This document shows, one piece after another, positions 19,675 to 28,637 of a stretch of DNA of 64,000 nucleotides. The notes under the pieces were generated by a model. That model saw nothing but the letters and a program-made list of their open reading frames with translations. It was not told where the DNA came from and did no database searches. How positions within the stretch are numbered: the first letter of the stretch is position 1; every line of letters starts with the position of its first letter. Source of the DNA: Pseudomonas migulae NBRC 103157 (lineage in GTDB: Bacteria; Pseudomonadota; Gammaproteobacteria; Pseudomonadales; Pseudomonadaceae); assembly GCF_002091715.1 (NCBI RefSeq), contig NZ_BDAG01000004.1:124001-188000 (forward strand), written 5' to 3'. Made by a program: the position numbers and the translations under genes.

Positions 19675-20774
19675 GGCTGGGCTCCTTCGGCCAGGTCCTT
19701 ATAGGTGTTTTCGGCTATTTCCACTTTCACCCCGGGGTGCAGCAACTGGCCGCCAGCGATGACGACTTTTTCGCCGCCCTTCAGGCCCTCGCTGATGATG
19801 ACTTTGCCGGTCAGGTAACGACCGACCGTGACCGAATGCAGCTGCGCCTTGCCTTCGTCGTCCACGAGCCACACGGCCGGGTCGCTGAGGTTTTTGGTCA
19901 GGGCCGACCACGGCAGCTCAACCGCCGATTTGCCCAGTGTCTTCGCTGTGGCACTGACCACCGAGCCAAGCTGCATGCCTTCGGGCAATCCGTTAAGGGT
20001 GACTTTGACCTGCACCGTGCCGGTCTGCGCGGAAACCGCCGGGGTGACCTCCCGAACCGTGCCCGTGGTCTTGATGGCCGGGTTATCGAGCAGACTGACC
20101 ACGATCGTTTTGTCTTCGGGTGACTCTGCCAGCAGCGATTCGTAGACGTTGAACACCGCGTCGCGCTCACCGTCGCGCGCCAGGCTGAAGATCGGCATCG
20201 TGGCCTGCACGACCTGGCCGACTTCGGCCTGACGGGCAGTGATCACTCCCGGTGCATCGGCGATCAGCGCGGTGTAACTCAATTGCTCGCGGGCGTTGGC
20301 CAGTTGCGCCTGGGCGGCCGTCAGCGCGCTCTGGCTGCTGCGCAATGCAGCCTGGGCGGAGTCGTATTCGCTTTGGCTGGTGTAGCCCTTGGGAAGGAGT
20401 TTTTGCTGGCGAACGAAGGCGGCGGCGGTCTGTTTGACCCGGGCCTGTTCGGCGACGACCTGCGCCTGGGCCGAGTCGACGTTGGTCTGCAAGTCTTTCG
20501 GATCGAGTTTGGCGAGCACTTGTTTGGCCGACACCCGGTCACTGACATCGACCATACGCTGGATGATCTTGCCGCCGACGCGAAACGACAGCTCAGTCTG
20601 GACGCGCGCCTGAACATCGCCGGTGAGTGTCACGGACGCGGCGTAATCCGCCGGTTTGACGGCTTGCACGAAGACTCGCGGACGATCCTTTTCAACGTGT
20701 GGTTTTTCGCCGCAAGCACTCAACAGGACAAGGAGGCTCAGGCCAACCACTCTTTTCAATCCGGGACCAGCCAT
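19671..20774 (-). CDS. triA: RND periplasmic adaptor (first), TriA-like
   Basis: A 367-residue membrane fusion lipoprotein with lipobox LLVLLSAC (Cys21). Key parts are VGGKIIQRMVDVSDRV, a helical hairpin of about 70 residues rich in Gln and Ala, and a barrel ending GLPEGMQLGSVVSATA. It is first in the triABC operon. It is similar to, but clearly diverged from, its neighbour, as expected for the unequal adaptor pair that TriC needs. Confidence 0.86.
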   Translation of the reverse strand: MAGPGLKRVVGLSLLVLLSACGEKPHVEKDRPRVFVQAVKPADYAASVTLTGDVQARVQTELSFRVGGKIIQRMVDVSDRVSAKQVLAKLDPKDLQTNVDSAQAQVVAEQARVKQTAAAFVRQQKLLPKGYTSQSEYDSAQAALRSSQSALTAAQAQLANAREQLSYTALIADAPGVITARQAEVGQVVQATMPIFSLARDGERDAVFNVYESLLAESPEDKTIVVSLLDNPAIKTTGTVREVTPAVSAQTGTVQVKVTLNGLPEGMQLGSVVSATAKTLGKSAVELPWSALTKNLSDPAVWLVDDEGKAQLHSVTVGRYLTGKVIISEGLKGGEKVVIAGGQLLHPGVKVEIAENTYKDLAEGAQP

Positions 20775-20870
20775 GCAGACTCCTTTGCGCTGTACGAACG
20801 TGCCAATGGCGATACGACTGTGAGCTTAGAACAGGGTTCCACCTTCGCCCACGCCGATAGAGCATTTCCC

Positions 20871-20965
20871 ACTGCAGGAGCTGCCGAAGGCTGCGATCTT
20901 TTGATCTTGCGGGGAACTGATCCTCGTCAACGTCAAAAGAGCGCAGCCTTCGGCAGCTCCTACAA
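20871..20965. repeat. Inverted repeat pair (GCTGCCGAAGGCTGCGATCTTTT class)
   Basis: A second repeat family, with core GAGCTGCCGAAGGCTGCG. Facing copies lie at 20876-20903 and 20938-20965, between divergent triA and the ATPase gene. Confidence 0.88.
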
Positions 20966-21002
20966 TGCAATTTCGCCTGCACGATTATCGTGAGATCACC
21001 CA

Positions 21003-22199
21003 ATGCTCAAAACCCTCGCGGTGGCCAATTACCGCTCGATCAATAAACTGGTGATCCCGCTGGGTCGTTTGAACCTGATCACCGGGCCGAACGGCAGCGG
21101 CAAATCCAACCTCTACCGCGCGTTGCGCCTGCTGGCCGAAACTGCCCAGGGCGGCGTGGTCAATGCGTTGGCCCGTGAAGGCGGGCTGGATTCGACCTTC
21201 TGGGCCGGACCGGAAACCATCACCCGGCGCATGCGTAATGGTGAAGTACCAATCGAGGCGACCGTGCGTCACGGCGCCAAACGCCTGCGCCTGGGGTTTG
21301 CCGGCGAAGATTTCGGTTACTCGATCAGCCTGGGGCTGCCCGAATCCAATGGTTATTTCATGTTACCCGGGCACAGCTCACCCATTCAGTCACGTTTCAG
21401 CCTCGACCCGCAAATCAAGCGCGAATGCCTGTGGGCCGGGGCGTTCTATCGTCCAGCGAGCCTGCTGGTGGATCGCGACGGCCCGATGATCCGCACCCGA
21501 GCCAACCGCAGCTGGGACGTGCTGGCTCAACACACGCCGACTTTCGATAGCCTGTTCGATCAGGTCGGCAGCCTGCGTACCTCGCCGGAGGTGCTGGAGA
21601 TGCGCGAGTTCATCCGCCGCTGGCGCTTCTACGATCACTTTCGCAGCGATGCCGATGCACCAGTGCGTCAGCCACAACTGGGCACCCGCACCCCGGTGCT
21701 GCACCACGACGGCAGGGATCTGGCGGCGGCGTTGCAGACCATTATCGAGATTGGCGACCCCGAAGCTTTGCGCAACGCCATCAGCGACGCGTTCCCCGGT
21801 GCACGGCTGCATATCGAGCCGCTGGCTCGCGGCCGATTCGCCATCGAGTTTTATCAGGAAGGGTTGTTGCGGCCGCTGTCGGCGGCTGAATTGTCCGATG
21901 GAACGTTGCGCTATTTGCTGTTGGTGGCGGCGTTGCTGACGCCGCGCCCACCGAAGCTGATGGTGTTGAACGAGCCGGAAACCAGCCTGCATCCAGACCT
22001 GTTGCCGGCGTTGGCGCGCTTGATTATCCGGGCGTCGGAGCAGTGTCAGGTGTGGGTGGTGTCCCATGCGCGGCGGCTGATCTCGGCGCTGCAGGAAGAC
22101 CCGGAATGCAACTGCATCGTGCTGGAGAAAAACCTCGGCCAGACCGGGATTATCGGGCAGCGGATACTGGATGAGCCGGCGTGGTACTGGCCGGACTGA
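21003..22199 (+). CDS. AAA family ATPase, RecF/OLD-like
   Basis: A 398-residue P-loop protein with Walker A GPNGSGKSNL (about 29-38), an ABC-type signature region LSDGTLRYLLLVAAL and Walker B LMVLNEPETSLHPDLL, ending with the switch histidine in VVSHARRL. There is no coiled-coil long enough for an SMC and no TOPRIM nuclease domain, so it is neither RecF nor a full OLD protein. Standing alone and unlinked to a partner, its role is unknown. DNA repair or defence is possible from family membership only. Confidence 0.78.
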   Translation: MLKTLAVANYRSINKLVIPLGRLNLITGPNGSGKSNLYRALRLLAETAQGGVVNALAREGGLDSTFWAGPETITRRMRNGEVPIEATVRHGAKRLRLGFAGEDFGYSISLGLPESNGYFMLPGHSSPIQSRFSLDPQIKRECLWAGAFYRPASLLVDRDGPMIRTRANRSWDVLAQHTPTFDSLFDQVGSLRTSPEVLEMREFIRRWRFYDHFRSDADAPVRQPQLGTRTPVLHHDGRDLAAALQTIIEIGDPEALRNAISDAFPGARLHIEPLARGRFAIEFYQEGLLRPLSAAELSDGTLRYLLLVAALLTPRPPKLMVLNEPETSLHPDLLPALARLIIRASEQCQVWVVSHARRLISALQEDPECNCIVLEKNLGQTGIIGQRILDEPAWYWPD

Positions 22200-22219
22200 G
22201 CGGCGCCTGACAAACCGCT

Positions 22220-22301
22220 TTCGCGAGCAAGCCCGCTCCCACATTAGACCGAGTTGTCCCGGCGGACGCGGTCCAATGTGGGAGCGGGCTTGCTCGCGAA
22301 G
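22220..22301. repeat. Inverted REP pair (GGGCTTGCTCGCGAA class)
   Basis: Facing copies at 22221-22248 and 22272-22301, between the ATPase gene and the transporter remnant. Confidence 0.9.
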
Positions 22302-22333
22302 ACGACCGAAAGAACACCGCCTCCTTTAGCTAA

Positions 22334-22903
22334 TCACCCCAGCCACTTCCCACCCTCGACAATCACGCTCTCAGGCTTGGTGTCATCGCTCAGTTCCTTG
22401 CGCACGTACTGGTCGTACAGCTTGAGCAAATACTTTTCCTCACCCCGCTTCGCTAATTCGGCGTTCACCCAGTCACGCAGTTCGATATTGCCCTTCTTCA
22501 CCGTCGGCGCAATCGGCGCTTCGGCGCTCAACATCTGGCTCAGCACGCGATAGCCAGGGTTTTGCCTGGCCCAGCTGAACAGCACCAGATTGTCTTGCGC
22601 TTACGCGTCGCCACGACCGTTGGCCAAGGCTTGCAGGGACTCGGGGGTTTTCTCGAACTTCAGTAGTTTCCAGTCAGGGTGATTCTTGGTCAGCCAGATG
22701 TCCGCCGTGGTGCCGGTGGTGGTGCGGGTCGCCAGGTCATCGAGGTTTTTCACGTCGCTGGCCTGTGGCATCACGAGACTTTGATGCCCAGCGCCGGCAG
22801 GCGAAGTAAACGAAGAACCGCTGGATGAGCAGCGGCGTGTTGCGCGCCAGCTCCACGTACAGCCCGACCAGGCTGGGCGGTGGATAACCACCCGGCAGGC
22901 ACC
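22334..22903 (-). pseudogene. Remnant of an amino-acid ABC transporter (permease piece joined to binding-protein piece)
   Basis: Reading the minus strand from 22903, the first piece is permease sequence (ELARNTPLLIQRFFVYF) that loses frame near 22803; restoring one base gives GLPALGIKVS. It joins directly to the middle of a polar amino-acid binding protein (NLDDLATRTTTGTTADIW onward). An in-frame TAA at about 22602, where the family has a tyrosine codon (RGDA-Y-AQDN), splits that piece. The frame then continues to GGKWLG and a stop. A large deletion, a frameshift and a nonsense codon show that it is dead. Confidence 0.82.
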
Positions 22904-23108
22904 GACTTTAAAGGTATAAAAAAGAAGAGTTTAAATACCGCAAAAGCATATGGATACCACGCAAAAACCTATCCTGCGGATTTGCTGCGACGCAGGAAGA
23001 CGACTATTTTCCTTTTGGCTGTAGGAAGGATCTTTTTTTCGAAATAGCCCTCCAAGGACGCACAGCTTTTGGCCAGACTCCCGGCCGAACCATCACAAGG
23101 AAGAGAAC

Positions 23109-23204
23109 ATGGCTGACGTAAAAGTACCGCAGCGACTGGATCCGCAGGACATCGTGAAGTTGTTGGTGGCGTTGCGCAGGGCGTTGAAGGCCAGGGTGGC
23201 TTAA
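23109..23204 (+). CDS. Possible 31-residue peptide
   Basis: A small frame beginning MADVKVPQRLDPQDIVKLL and ending in an Arg/Lys/Ala-rich tail, preceded by AAGGAAGAG six bases before the ATG. It ends two bases before a repeat pair. It could be a true small protein or the first 31 codons of a longer gene cut by the repeat. No family is recognised. Confidence 0.35.
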   Translation: MADVKVPQRLDPQDIVKLLVALRRALKARVA

Positions 23205-23205
23205 A

Positions 23206-23286
23206 GCAAAAGATCGCAGCCTTCGGCAGCTCCTACAGATGTACACAAATCCCTGTAGGAGCTGCCGAAGGCTGCGATCTTTTGCT
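23206..23286. repeat. Inverted repeat pair (GCTGCCGAAGGCTGCGATCTTTT class)
   Basis: Facing copies at about 23208-23238 and 23253-23285; together they form a near-perfect hairpin. Confidence 0.9.
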
Positions 23287-23302
23287 CGACTGGCGTAACA
23301 AA

Positions 23303-23336
23303 AAAACGCCGACGCTACTGCCAGCCGTCGGCGTTT
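23303..23336 (-). terminator. Intrinsic terminator of the metQ-like gene
   Basis: AAACGCCGACG pairs with CGTCGGCGTTT across a 12-base loop. On the minus strand the stem is followed by a run of T, 33 bases after the metQ-like stop codon. Confidence 0.85.
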
Positions 23337-23368
23337 GAAACCTTGAAGGGGTTCGATGCTGCGTCGAA

Positions 23369-24151
23369 TCAGAACGCCGGCAGTACCGCGCCGCTGTACT
23401 TCTTGGCGATGAAGGCTTTCACTTCAGGGCTGGTCAGTGCCTTGGCCAGTTTCTGGATGGCTACGCTGTCCTTGTTGTCCGGACGAGCCACCAGGAAGTT
23501 CACGTAAGGCGAATCGGCACCTTCGATCACCAGCGCGTCTTTGGCCGGGTTCAGACCGGCTTCCAGCGCATAGTTGGTGTTGATCAGGTCCAGGTCAACC
23601 TGGTCCAGAACGCGCGGCAGCATGGCCGATTCCAGTTCCTTGAACTTGAAGTTGTGCGGGTTCTTGGCGATGTCTTTCGGGGTAGCCAGGGCGTTTTTCG
23701 GGTCTTTCAACTCGATCAGGCCAGCCTTCTGCAGCAGGAGCAGAGCACGGCCGCTGTTGCTGCCTTCGTTCGGCAGAGCGATGGTCGCACCGTTTGGCAG
23801 GTCAGCCAGTTTTTTGTACTTCTTCGAGTAGCCACCGAACGGTTCAACGTGAACGCCGATCACGGTCACCAGGTTGGTGCCTTTGCCTTCGTTGAAGTTT
23901 TTCAGGTACGGCAGGGTCTGGAAGTAGTTGGCGTCCAGACGCTTCTGGTCAACCTGCACGTTCGGCTGAACGTAGTCGGTGAACACTTTGATTTCCAGGT
24001 CCACGCCTTCTTTGGCGAGGGTTGGCTTGATCAGTTCCAGAATCTCGGCGTGTGGGACCGGGGTCGCCGCGACAACCAGTTTCTCGCCAGCCTGGGCCAG
24101 GCCCGCGGTCAGGGCAGCCGCCAGTGCGGTGAACAACAGAACCTTTTTCAT
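23369..24151 (-). CDS. MetQ/NlpA-family substrate-binding protein (second)
   Basis: A 260-residue periplasmic protein with signal KVLLFTALAAALTAGLAQA, cleavage near residue 22, and no lipobox cysteine. Family landmarks are VAATPVPHAEIL, FTDYVQPNVQVDQKRLDANY and PNEGSNSGRALLLLQ. It resembles authentic methionine-binding MetQ more closely than the 9182 gene does. It stands alone with its own terminator, without ATPase or permease genes, so it must feed a transporter encoded elsewhere, perhaps the one at 9.9-11.7 kb. Confidence 0.86.
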   Translation of the reverse strand: MKKVLLFTALAAALTAGLAQAGEKLVVAATPVPHAEILELIKPTLAKEGVDLEIKVFTDYVQPNVQVDQKRLDANYFQTLPYLKNFNEGKGTNLVTVIGVHVEPFGGYSKKYKKLADLPNGATIALPNEGSNSGRALLLLQKAGLIELKDPKNALATPKDIAKNPHNFKFKELESAMLPRVLDQVDLDLINTNYALEAGLNPAKDALVIEGADSPYVNFLVARPDNKDSVAIQKLAKALTSPEVKAFIAKKYSGAVLPAF

Positions 24152-24344
24152 GCAGTGTCCTTATCGAAAATCACGGTCGTCATCGACGACGGCTTGTTTA
24201 GTACGAGTGCCAGTGAAGTGCTATCGCTGGCGTGAGGCGGACAATACCGGGATTTTTTATTCCCGAACAATATCTTTTATTCACTTTCATATTCCATTTT
24301 GTTCATACAGCTCTAGCGCGTGCATCGACCGCCTACCGCCGTTA

Positions 24345-24426
24345 CCTGTAGGAGCCGGCTTGCTGGCGATGGCGTCTTTCCTGATACATCGCGTTGCCTG
24401 GATCGCGAGCAAGCTTGCTCCTACAA
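24345..24426. repeat. REP pair overlapping the end of the sigma-54 regulator gene
   Basis: Copies at 24345-24371 (GCCGGCTTGCTGGCGAT) and 24400-24426 (GCGAGCAAGCTTGCTCC). They belong to two REP classes. The second copy supplies the TAG stop codon of the gene at 24421. Confidence 0.85.
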
Positions 24427-25350
24427 GAGCGCGGTGTTTTTGAGGAGTTGTTTCAGGGCGGCTTGTTCGGTGGCAGAGCCTTTGGTGAGGATGTGCTGGA
24501 GTTGCTGCTCGATCTGCGCCAGGGGCGCGAGTGCTTCGGGCAGGTTCAAATGTTCGGGCAAGATCTCGTCGCCGGTGCTGACCAGCAACGCAAAGTGAAT
24601 GACGTTTTCCAGTTCCCGGGTATTGCCGGGCCAGCTATGCGCCTCTAACAACTGTTGAGCCGCTTCGCTGATCAGCGGCACTGGCGAATCGAGTCGCTGG
24701 CTATAGATGCCCAGGAAGTACTCGGACAACGACAGGATATCGCCGACCCGTTCGCGCAAGGCCGGCAGCTCAAGCTGCCCCTCACTGAGGTAGTGATAAA
24801 GCCGCTCATGGAATTTACCGGCAGCCACGGCTTGCGCCAGATCGATGCTGGTCGCGGCCACTAGACGCACGTCCACCGGGCTCGGTTGAGGCGCACCGAC
24901 ACGAGTGACTTCATGGTTTTCCAGTGCGGCGAGCAACTTGATCTGAATCGGCAGCGGCAGGTCTCCGATCTCGTCCAGATACAGCGTGCCGCCATTGGCC
25001 GAACCGAACCAACCGGCGCGACTGCTTGCCGAGCCGCTGTAACTGCCGGCCGCATAGCCGAACAATTCAGCGTCGGCGTAGGTTGGACTGATCGCGCCGC
25101 AATTGACCGAGACGAATAACCCACCACGATCACTGGCGCGATGGATGTGCCGCGCCAACAGCTCTTTACCGCTACCGGTTTCACCACGGATCAATACGGA
25201 AATCGAACGCGGCGCCAGTTGTTCCAGCTCCTCGCGCAATTGACGCGAGCGCGGATCAACGAACACCAGCGCCTTGGCGCGGATGCTCAGTGGACTTTTT
25301 TCTGCGTCGGGAAAGGTCAGCAGCGGCTGACCGAAGGCTTCAAAACTCAT
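24421..25350 (-). CDS. Truncated sigma-54-dependent activator, SfnR-like
   Basis: A 309-residue AAA+ activator. Walker A is GETGSGKELLAR, Walker B GGTLYLDEIGDL, and the arginine-finger region HSWPGNTRELENV. The sigma-54 contact loop, normally GAFTGA, reads GSYSGS (in FGYAAGSYSGS). No Fis-type helix-turn-helix follows the AAA+ domain: the protein ends KNTALL and the stop TAG lies within a REP element. It resembles SfnR, which switches on sulfone use, and the surrounding genes fit. Either it has lost its DNA-binding end or it acts without one. Confidence 0.78.
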   Translation of the reverse strand: MSFEAFGQPLLTFPDAEKSPLSIRAKALVFVDPRSRQLREELEQLAPRSISVLIRGETGSGKELLARHIHRASDRGGLFVSVNCGAISPTYADAELFGYAAGSYSGSASSRAGWFGSANGGTLYLDEIGDLPLPIQIKLLAALENHEVTRVGAPQPSPVDVRLVAATSIDLAQAVAAGKFHERLYHYLSEGQLELPALRERVGDILSLSEYFLGIYSQRLDSPVPLISEAAQQLLEAHSWPGNTRELENVIHFALLVSTGDEILPEHLNLPEALAPLAQIEQQLQHILTKGSATEQAALKQLLKNTALL

Positions 25351-25409
25351 GGCAGGCTCCCGGCCAAAACCGCCGGGAGGCGGGGGCCGTTTTTAAAAAA
25401 AGAAAATGC

Positions 25410-25991
25410 TCAAGCGCGGCGCAGGGCGTGGTGTTCCATGCGGTTTTGCAGGCGATACAGATAAGCAAAACCCTGCTCCCAACGCTGGTGACCGGACTTC
25501 ACGTTGATGTGCCCGGCACCCGACAGAATCCCCGCCTCGGCGCCCCAGTGACGGGCCAGTTCCAGGGCACGCGGTGCGCTGACGGCATTGTCGTTGTCGG
25601 AGCTGACGACCTGGCTCGGAAACGGCAAAAGGTTCGTCGGAATCGGTGCGAAGTTGCGCAGTGCCGGCGCGCAGGCCGGGCGCTCGACGTCCGCTGGCGC
25701 GACCAGCAGGGCGCCGCGCACCTGACGCAGAAAATTCAGCGGTGCAGTGGCTGCCCAATGCGCGACTGTGATGCAACCCAGGCTATGGGCAATCAGAATC
25801 ACCGGCGTGCTGTCGGCGGCAATCGCCTCGGCCAGCGCCGCGACCCAGTCTTCACGACGCGGTGTAAACCAATCGGCCTGCTCCACCCGCGCGCTGTTCG
25901 GCAGGCTGTTCTGCCAGTGGCTTTGCCAATGATCTTCTGGCGATCCTTGCCAGCCCGGCACAATCAGGTAGCGAATTGATTCGTTGCGCAT
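25410..25991 (-). CDS. Small alpha/beta hydrolase, RBBP9/YdeN family
   Basis: A 193-residue serine hydrolase with the opening VPGWQGSPEDHWQ, the nucleophile elbow IAHSLGC (Ser about 70), the acid in SSDNDNAV and the histidine in GAGHINVKSG. This is the complete triad of the family. The natural substrate is not known. It lies 59 bases upstream of the sigma-54 regulator on the same strand, so the two may be cotranscribed. Confidence 0.83.
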   Translation of the reverse strand: MRNESIRYLIVPGWQGSPEDHWQSHWQNSLPNSARVEQADWFTPRREDWVAALAEAIAADSTPVILIAHSLGCITVAHWAATAPLNFLRQVRGALLVAPADVERPACAPALRNFAPIPTNLLPFPSQVVSSDNDNAVSAPRALELARHWGAEAGILSGAGHINVKSGHQRWEQGFAYLYRLQNRMEHHALRRA

Positions 25992-26103
25992 GGGGAACTC
26001 TCCTGCTGCGTGTCTGTTCCCGGTCGAGTATAGGGAGGAGAGTTATATTCGTTAAGGAATAAGAAGCTATTTATTAAGACCTATATCGAATATAAAACAA
26101 ATC

Positions 26104-26201
26104 CAATGTGGGAGCGGGCTTGCTCGCGAATGCGGTGTCAGTCGACATCAACGTTGATTGACACACCGCATTCGCGAGCAAGCCCGCTCCCACATTGGAC
26201 C
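26104..26201. repeat. Inverted REP pair (GGGCTTGCTCGCGAA class)
   Basis: CCAATGTGGGAGCGGGC and its exact inverse bound a 98-base segment whose inner sequence is also symmetrical (ATGCGGTGT facing ACACCGCAT), giving a very long hairpin. Confidence 0.92.
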
Positions 26202-26220
26202 TGTGTTTTTCCTGAGGGAT

Positions 26221-26257
26221 AAAAAAGGGGCCGCACCCTGCCAAGGAGACGGCCCCG
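26221..26257 (-). terminator. Intrinsic terminator of the desaturase gene
   Basis: GGGGCCG pairs with CGGCCCC; on the minus strand a T run follows. It lies about 170 bases after the desaturase stop. Confidence 0.75.
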
Positions 26258-26426
26258 GAAACTCAAAATCTGTAGCGAGATGATTGGCGGAAACGGTTAT
26301 CTAATAAAGGAATATTTAATTACTTTATTAGACCTGAATCGCATATGCCAATCACTCCACAGGTCACAACTTAGCGTCCCTTTGGGTCAAATTGATGACC
26401 AGCGTTTGAGTTTCCGGATTCATCGG

Positions 26427-27500
26427 TCAAGCCCGAGCCGCATGCACTTCCTGCGGTTCGACGGTTTCCTTGCGAACAAAGCGGTTGGCCCGGGCAAACG
26501 TACCGATATCGTTGAAGCGCACGCCCATCTCGCGCATCACTTTATGCGCCACCGGTGCCGTCATCTGACGGATGTAAAACGGCTCCTTCACCACAAAGTG
26601 ATGAATGCCGTGAGTACTGCCGAAGTTGAAGCAGAACGCCTGCAACGGCCACAGCCACCAAGCGTTCAACACTTGTGTCTGTTGCATGACGTTGCCCGGC
26701 TCCACGTCGCCGTAGTAGTGCATGTTGGAGCTGACAAAGTGCAGGCAGAACGTGCGCAAAACGTTCGGACCGATGATCACCACCGCCGCGATGTCGATCA
26801 CCTGCATCACTGAGAGCGTGGTCGCCGACCACTCAATCGGTGTCCCCGACAGATGTGCAATGCCGTTGGCGGCGTGGAAGCCGAGGAACACGTACCACGC
26901 GCCCCAATGCACCAGCGCGAGTGGCGCATAGACCTTCAATGCGCGTTTGATGATGCTGAACTTATGCTCCCAGGTCTTGGCCCGCAGCATGCGGATGAAC
27001 GCCGACATCACGTTGTCGCCGACCATCAACAGCCGTGCAAAACCCCAGGGCTCGCCGTTGGTGATCGCCCGTTCTTCCATATCGGTTTCCGTACCGGAAA
27101 CCTTGTGGTGGTTGAGGTGCAGATGCCGACGAATCCATGGGTTGATCGTGCTTGGCCGCGCCAGCCACACCAGGCCCATCATCAGGTTGTGCGGCACCCG
27201 CTGTTTACGAAAGTACATGCTATGAATCAGGTCGTGTTCCAGCTCGTGGGTCAATGAGGCAAAGAACGCGTTGAGCAGCAGACACACCCACCAGGCCATA
27301 TGCCCGGTGAGGTAGAGCGCTGCAGAGCCGACCATTCCGGCCAGGGCGAAGGCCAGAATGCCCGCCCCCAGGGCGTCCTGATGGTTGAGAATCGGGTAAC
27401 GCTTGCGCAGTTCGACCCCTCTGGCCAACACCACTTCGCGAATATGCGCAGATCGTTGGGTTGCATTCAGTCGCTGGGGACTTGCAGAAGTACCGTCCAT
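26427..27500 (-). CDS. Membrane fatty-acid desaturase
   Basis: A 357-residue integral membrane di-iron enzyme. The histidine boxes are HELEHD, HLHLNHH and HGIHH in the expected order, with hydrophobic segments at about 45-75 and 185-240 between them. The substrate may be a fatty acyl chain or another lipid; alkane hydroxylases share the fold. It is divergent from an AraC-type regulator 100 bases away, which probably controls it. Confidence 0.85.
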   Translation of the reverse strand: MDGTSASPQRLNATQRSAHIREVVLARGVELRKRYPILNHQDALGAGILAFALAGMVGSAALYLTGHMAWWVCLLLNAFFASLTHELEHDLIHSMYFRKQRVPHNLMMGLVWLARPSTINPWIRRHLHLNHHKVSGTETDMEERAITNGEPWGFARLLMVGDNVMSAFIRMLRAKTWEHKFSIIKRALKVYAPLALVHWGAWYVFLGFHAANGIAHLSGTPIEWSATTLSVMQVIDIAAVVIIGPNVLRTFCLHFVSSNMHYYGDVEPGNVMQQTQVLNAWWLWPLQAFCFNFGSTHGIHHFVVKEPFYIRQMTAPVAHKVMREMGVRFNDIGTFARANRFVRKETVEPQEVHAARA

Positions 27501-27600
27501 GCTTCCATCCTCTGGTTATTGATGTTCGCATCCTGCCTTGTGAACCCTCACAACGCGGTAGCCGTGGACGCCAACCTGTTGACCGGAAGCGCCAATCAGC

Positions 27601-28605
27601 ATGACTGAACCGACCTCCCTCGCCAGCTGGACCCGCGCCCTGCGCAAGCAACTCGATGCGCTGGGCCTCGACAGCACCGCCCTGTGTCACCAGGCGGGGC
27701 TCGACCCGCAATTGATGGACGACCCGAACGCCCGTTACCCGTTGTCCGGCACCACGCGCCTGTGGGAAATCGCCGTGCAGGTCAGTGGCGATCCGGCGAT
27801 CGGCTTGCGCGTCTCGCGGTTCGTCAGCCCGACCACGTTTCATGCGCTCGGTTATGCCCTGGTGGCCAGTGGCAGTTTGCGGGAAGTGTTCGAGCGCATC
27901 GTGCGGTATCACCAGGTGGTCAGCGATGCCCTGGAGCTTGAGTTAATCCGCACCGAAGACCGCTACCGCTTCCGCCTGAAAATCCCGTCAGGCAATCCGG
28001 CGCCGGCATTCGAAGCCATCGACGCCTTCGCTGCCATTTACGTGCGCACCTGCCGCAATCGCCTCGGCCGAGACTATGCGCCGCTAGCGGTGTACTTGCG
28101 CCGCCCGGAGCCGGCCGACGCGCATCAATGGCACAAAGTCTTCCGCGCCCCGGTGTACTTTTCGGCCGACGAGGACCGACTGGAATTTTCTCTGGTGGAT
28201 TTCGACAGTCACCTGGACGACGCCAATCCAGAACTGGCGGAACACAACGAAACCGTGCTCAAACGCACGCTGGCGCAACTCAAGCCCCTGACCTGGGAGC
28301 GCAAGGTTCGCGACGCCATCGAAGAGCAATTGCCCGAAGGCGAGCCCAGCGCCGAGCACATCGCCCAAGCCCTGCACCTGAGTTTGCGCAGCCTGCAACG
28401 GCATCTGGCGGATGAGGGTTGCCGGTTCGATACGCTGCTCAATGAAAGCCGCGAAAACCTGGCACTGCTGCACCTGCGCGACCCGCAATGCTCGTTGAGC
28501 GAGATCAGTTATCTGTTGGGGTTTGCCGATACGAGCAGCTTCAGCCGAGCGTTCAAGCGCTGGACGGGGATGACGCCGGGGCAGTTTCGGGATGGGTTGC
28601 GCTGA
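27601..28605 (+). CDS. AraC-family transcriptional regulator
   Basis: A 334-residue regulator of the OruR/ArgR-like group: an N-terminal sensing domain (about 1-220, starting TSLASWTRALRKQLDALGL) and a C-terminal double helix-turn-helix (SAEHIAQALHLSLRSLQRHL, then LSEISYLLGFADTSSFSRAF and KRWTGMTPGQFR). Both recognition helices are intact. The most likely target is the divergent desaturase gene. Confidence 0.87.
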   Translation: MTEPTSLASWTRALRKQLDALGLDSTALCHQAGLDPQLMDDPNARYPLSGTTRLWEIAVQVSGDPAIGLRVSRFVSPTTFHALGYALVASGSLREVFERIVRYHQVVSDALELELIRTEDRYRFRLKIPSGNPAPAFEAIDAFAAIYVRTCRNRLGRDYAPLAVYLRRPEPADAHQWHKVFRAPVYFSADEDRLEFSLVDFDSHLDDANPELAEHNETVLKRTLAQLKPLTWERKVRDAIEEQLPEGEPSAEHIAQALHLSLRSLQRHLADEGCRFDTLLNESRENLALLHLRDPQCSLSEISYLLGFADTSSFSRAFKRWTGMTPGQFRDGLR

Positions 28606-28637
28606 CAGGTCCGGAAGGTGGGTTGCCTGGGCCGGCC

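Larger units (their letters stand above)
25992..26426. other. 435-base gap with REP pair and terminator
   Basis: An AT-rich promoter-like stretch before the hydrolase (26035-26100), a REP pair, the desaturase terminator, and a further 165 bases (26258-26426) in which I see nothing coding. Confidence 0.5.

Noticed and set aside
21003..22199. The AAA ATPase as part of a Gabija, OLD or retron-type defence system
   Set aside because: No helicase, nuclease, TOPRIM domain or reverse transcriptase is adjacent, and composition is that of the core genome.
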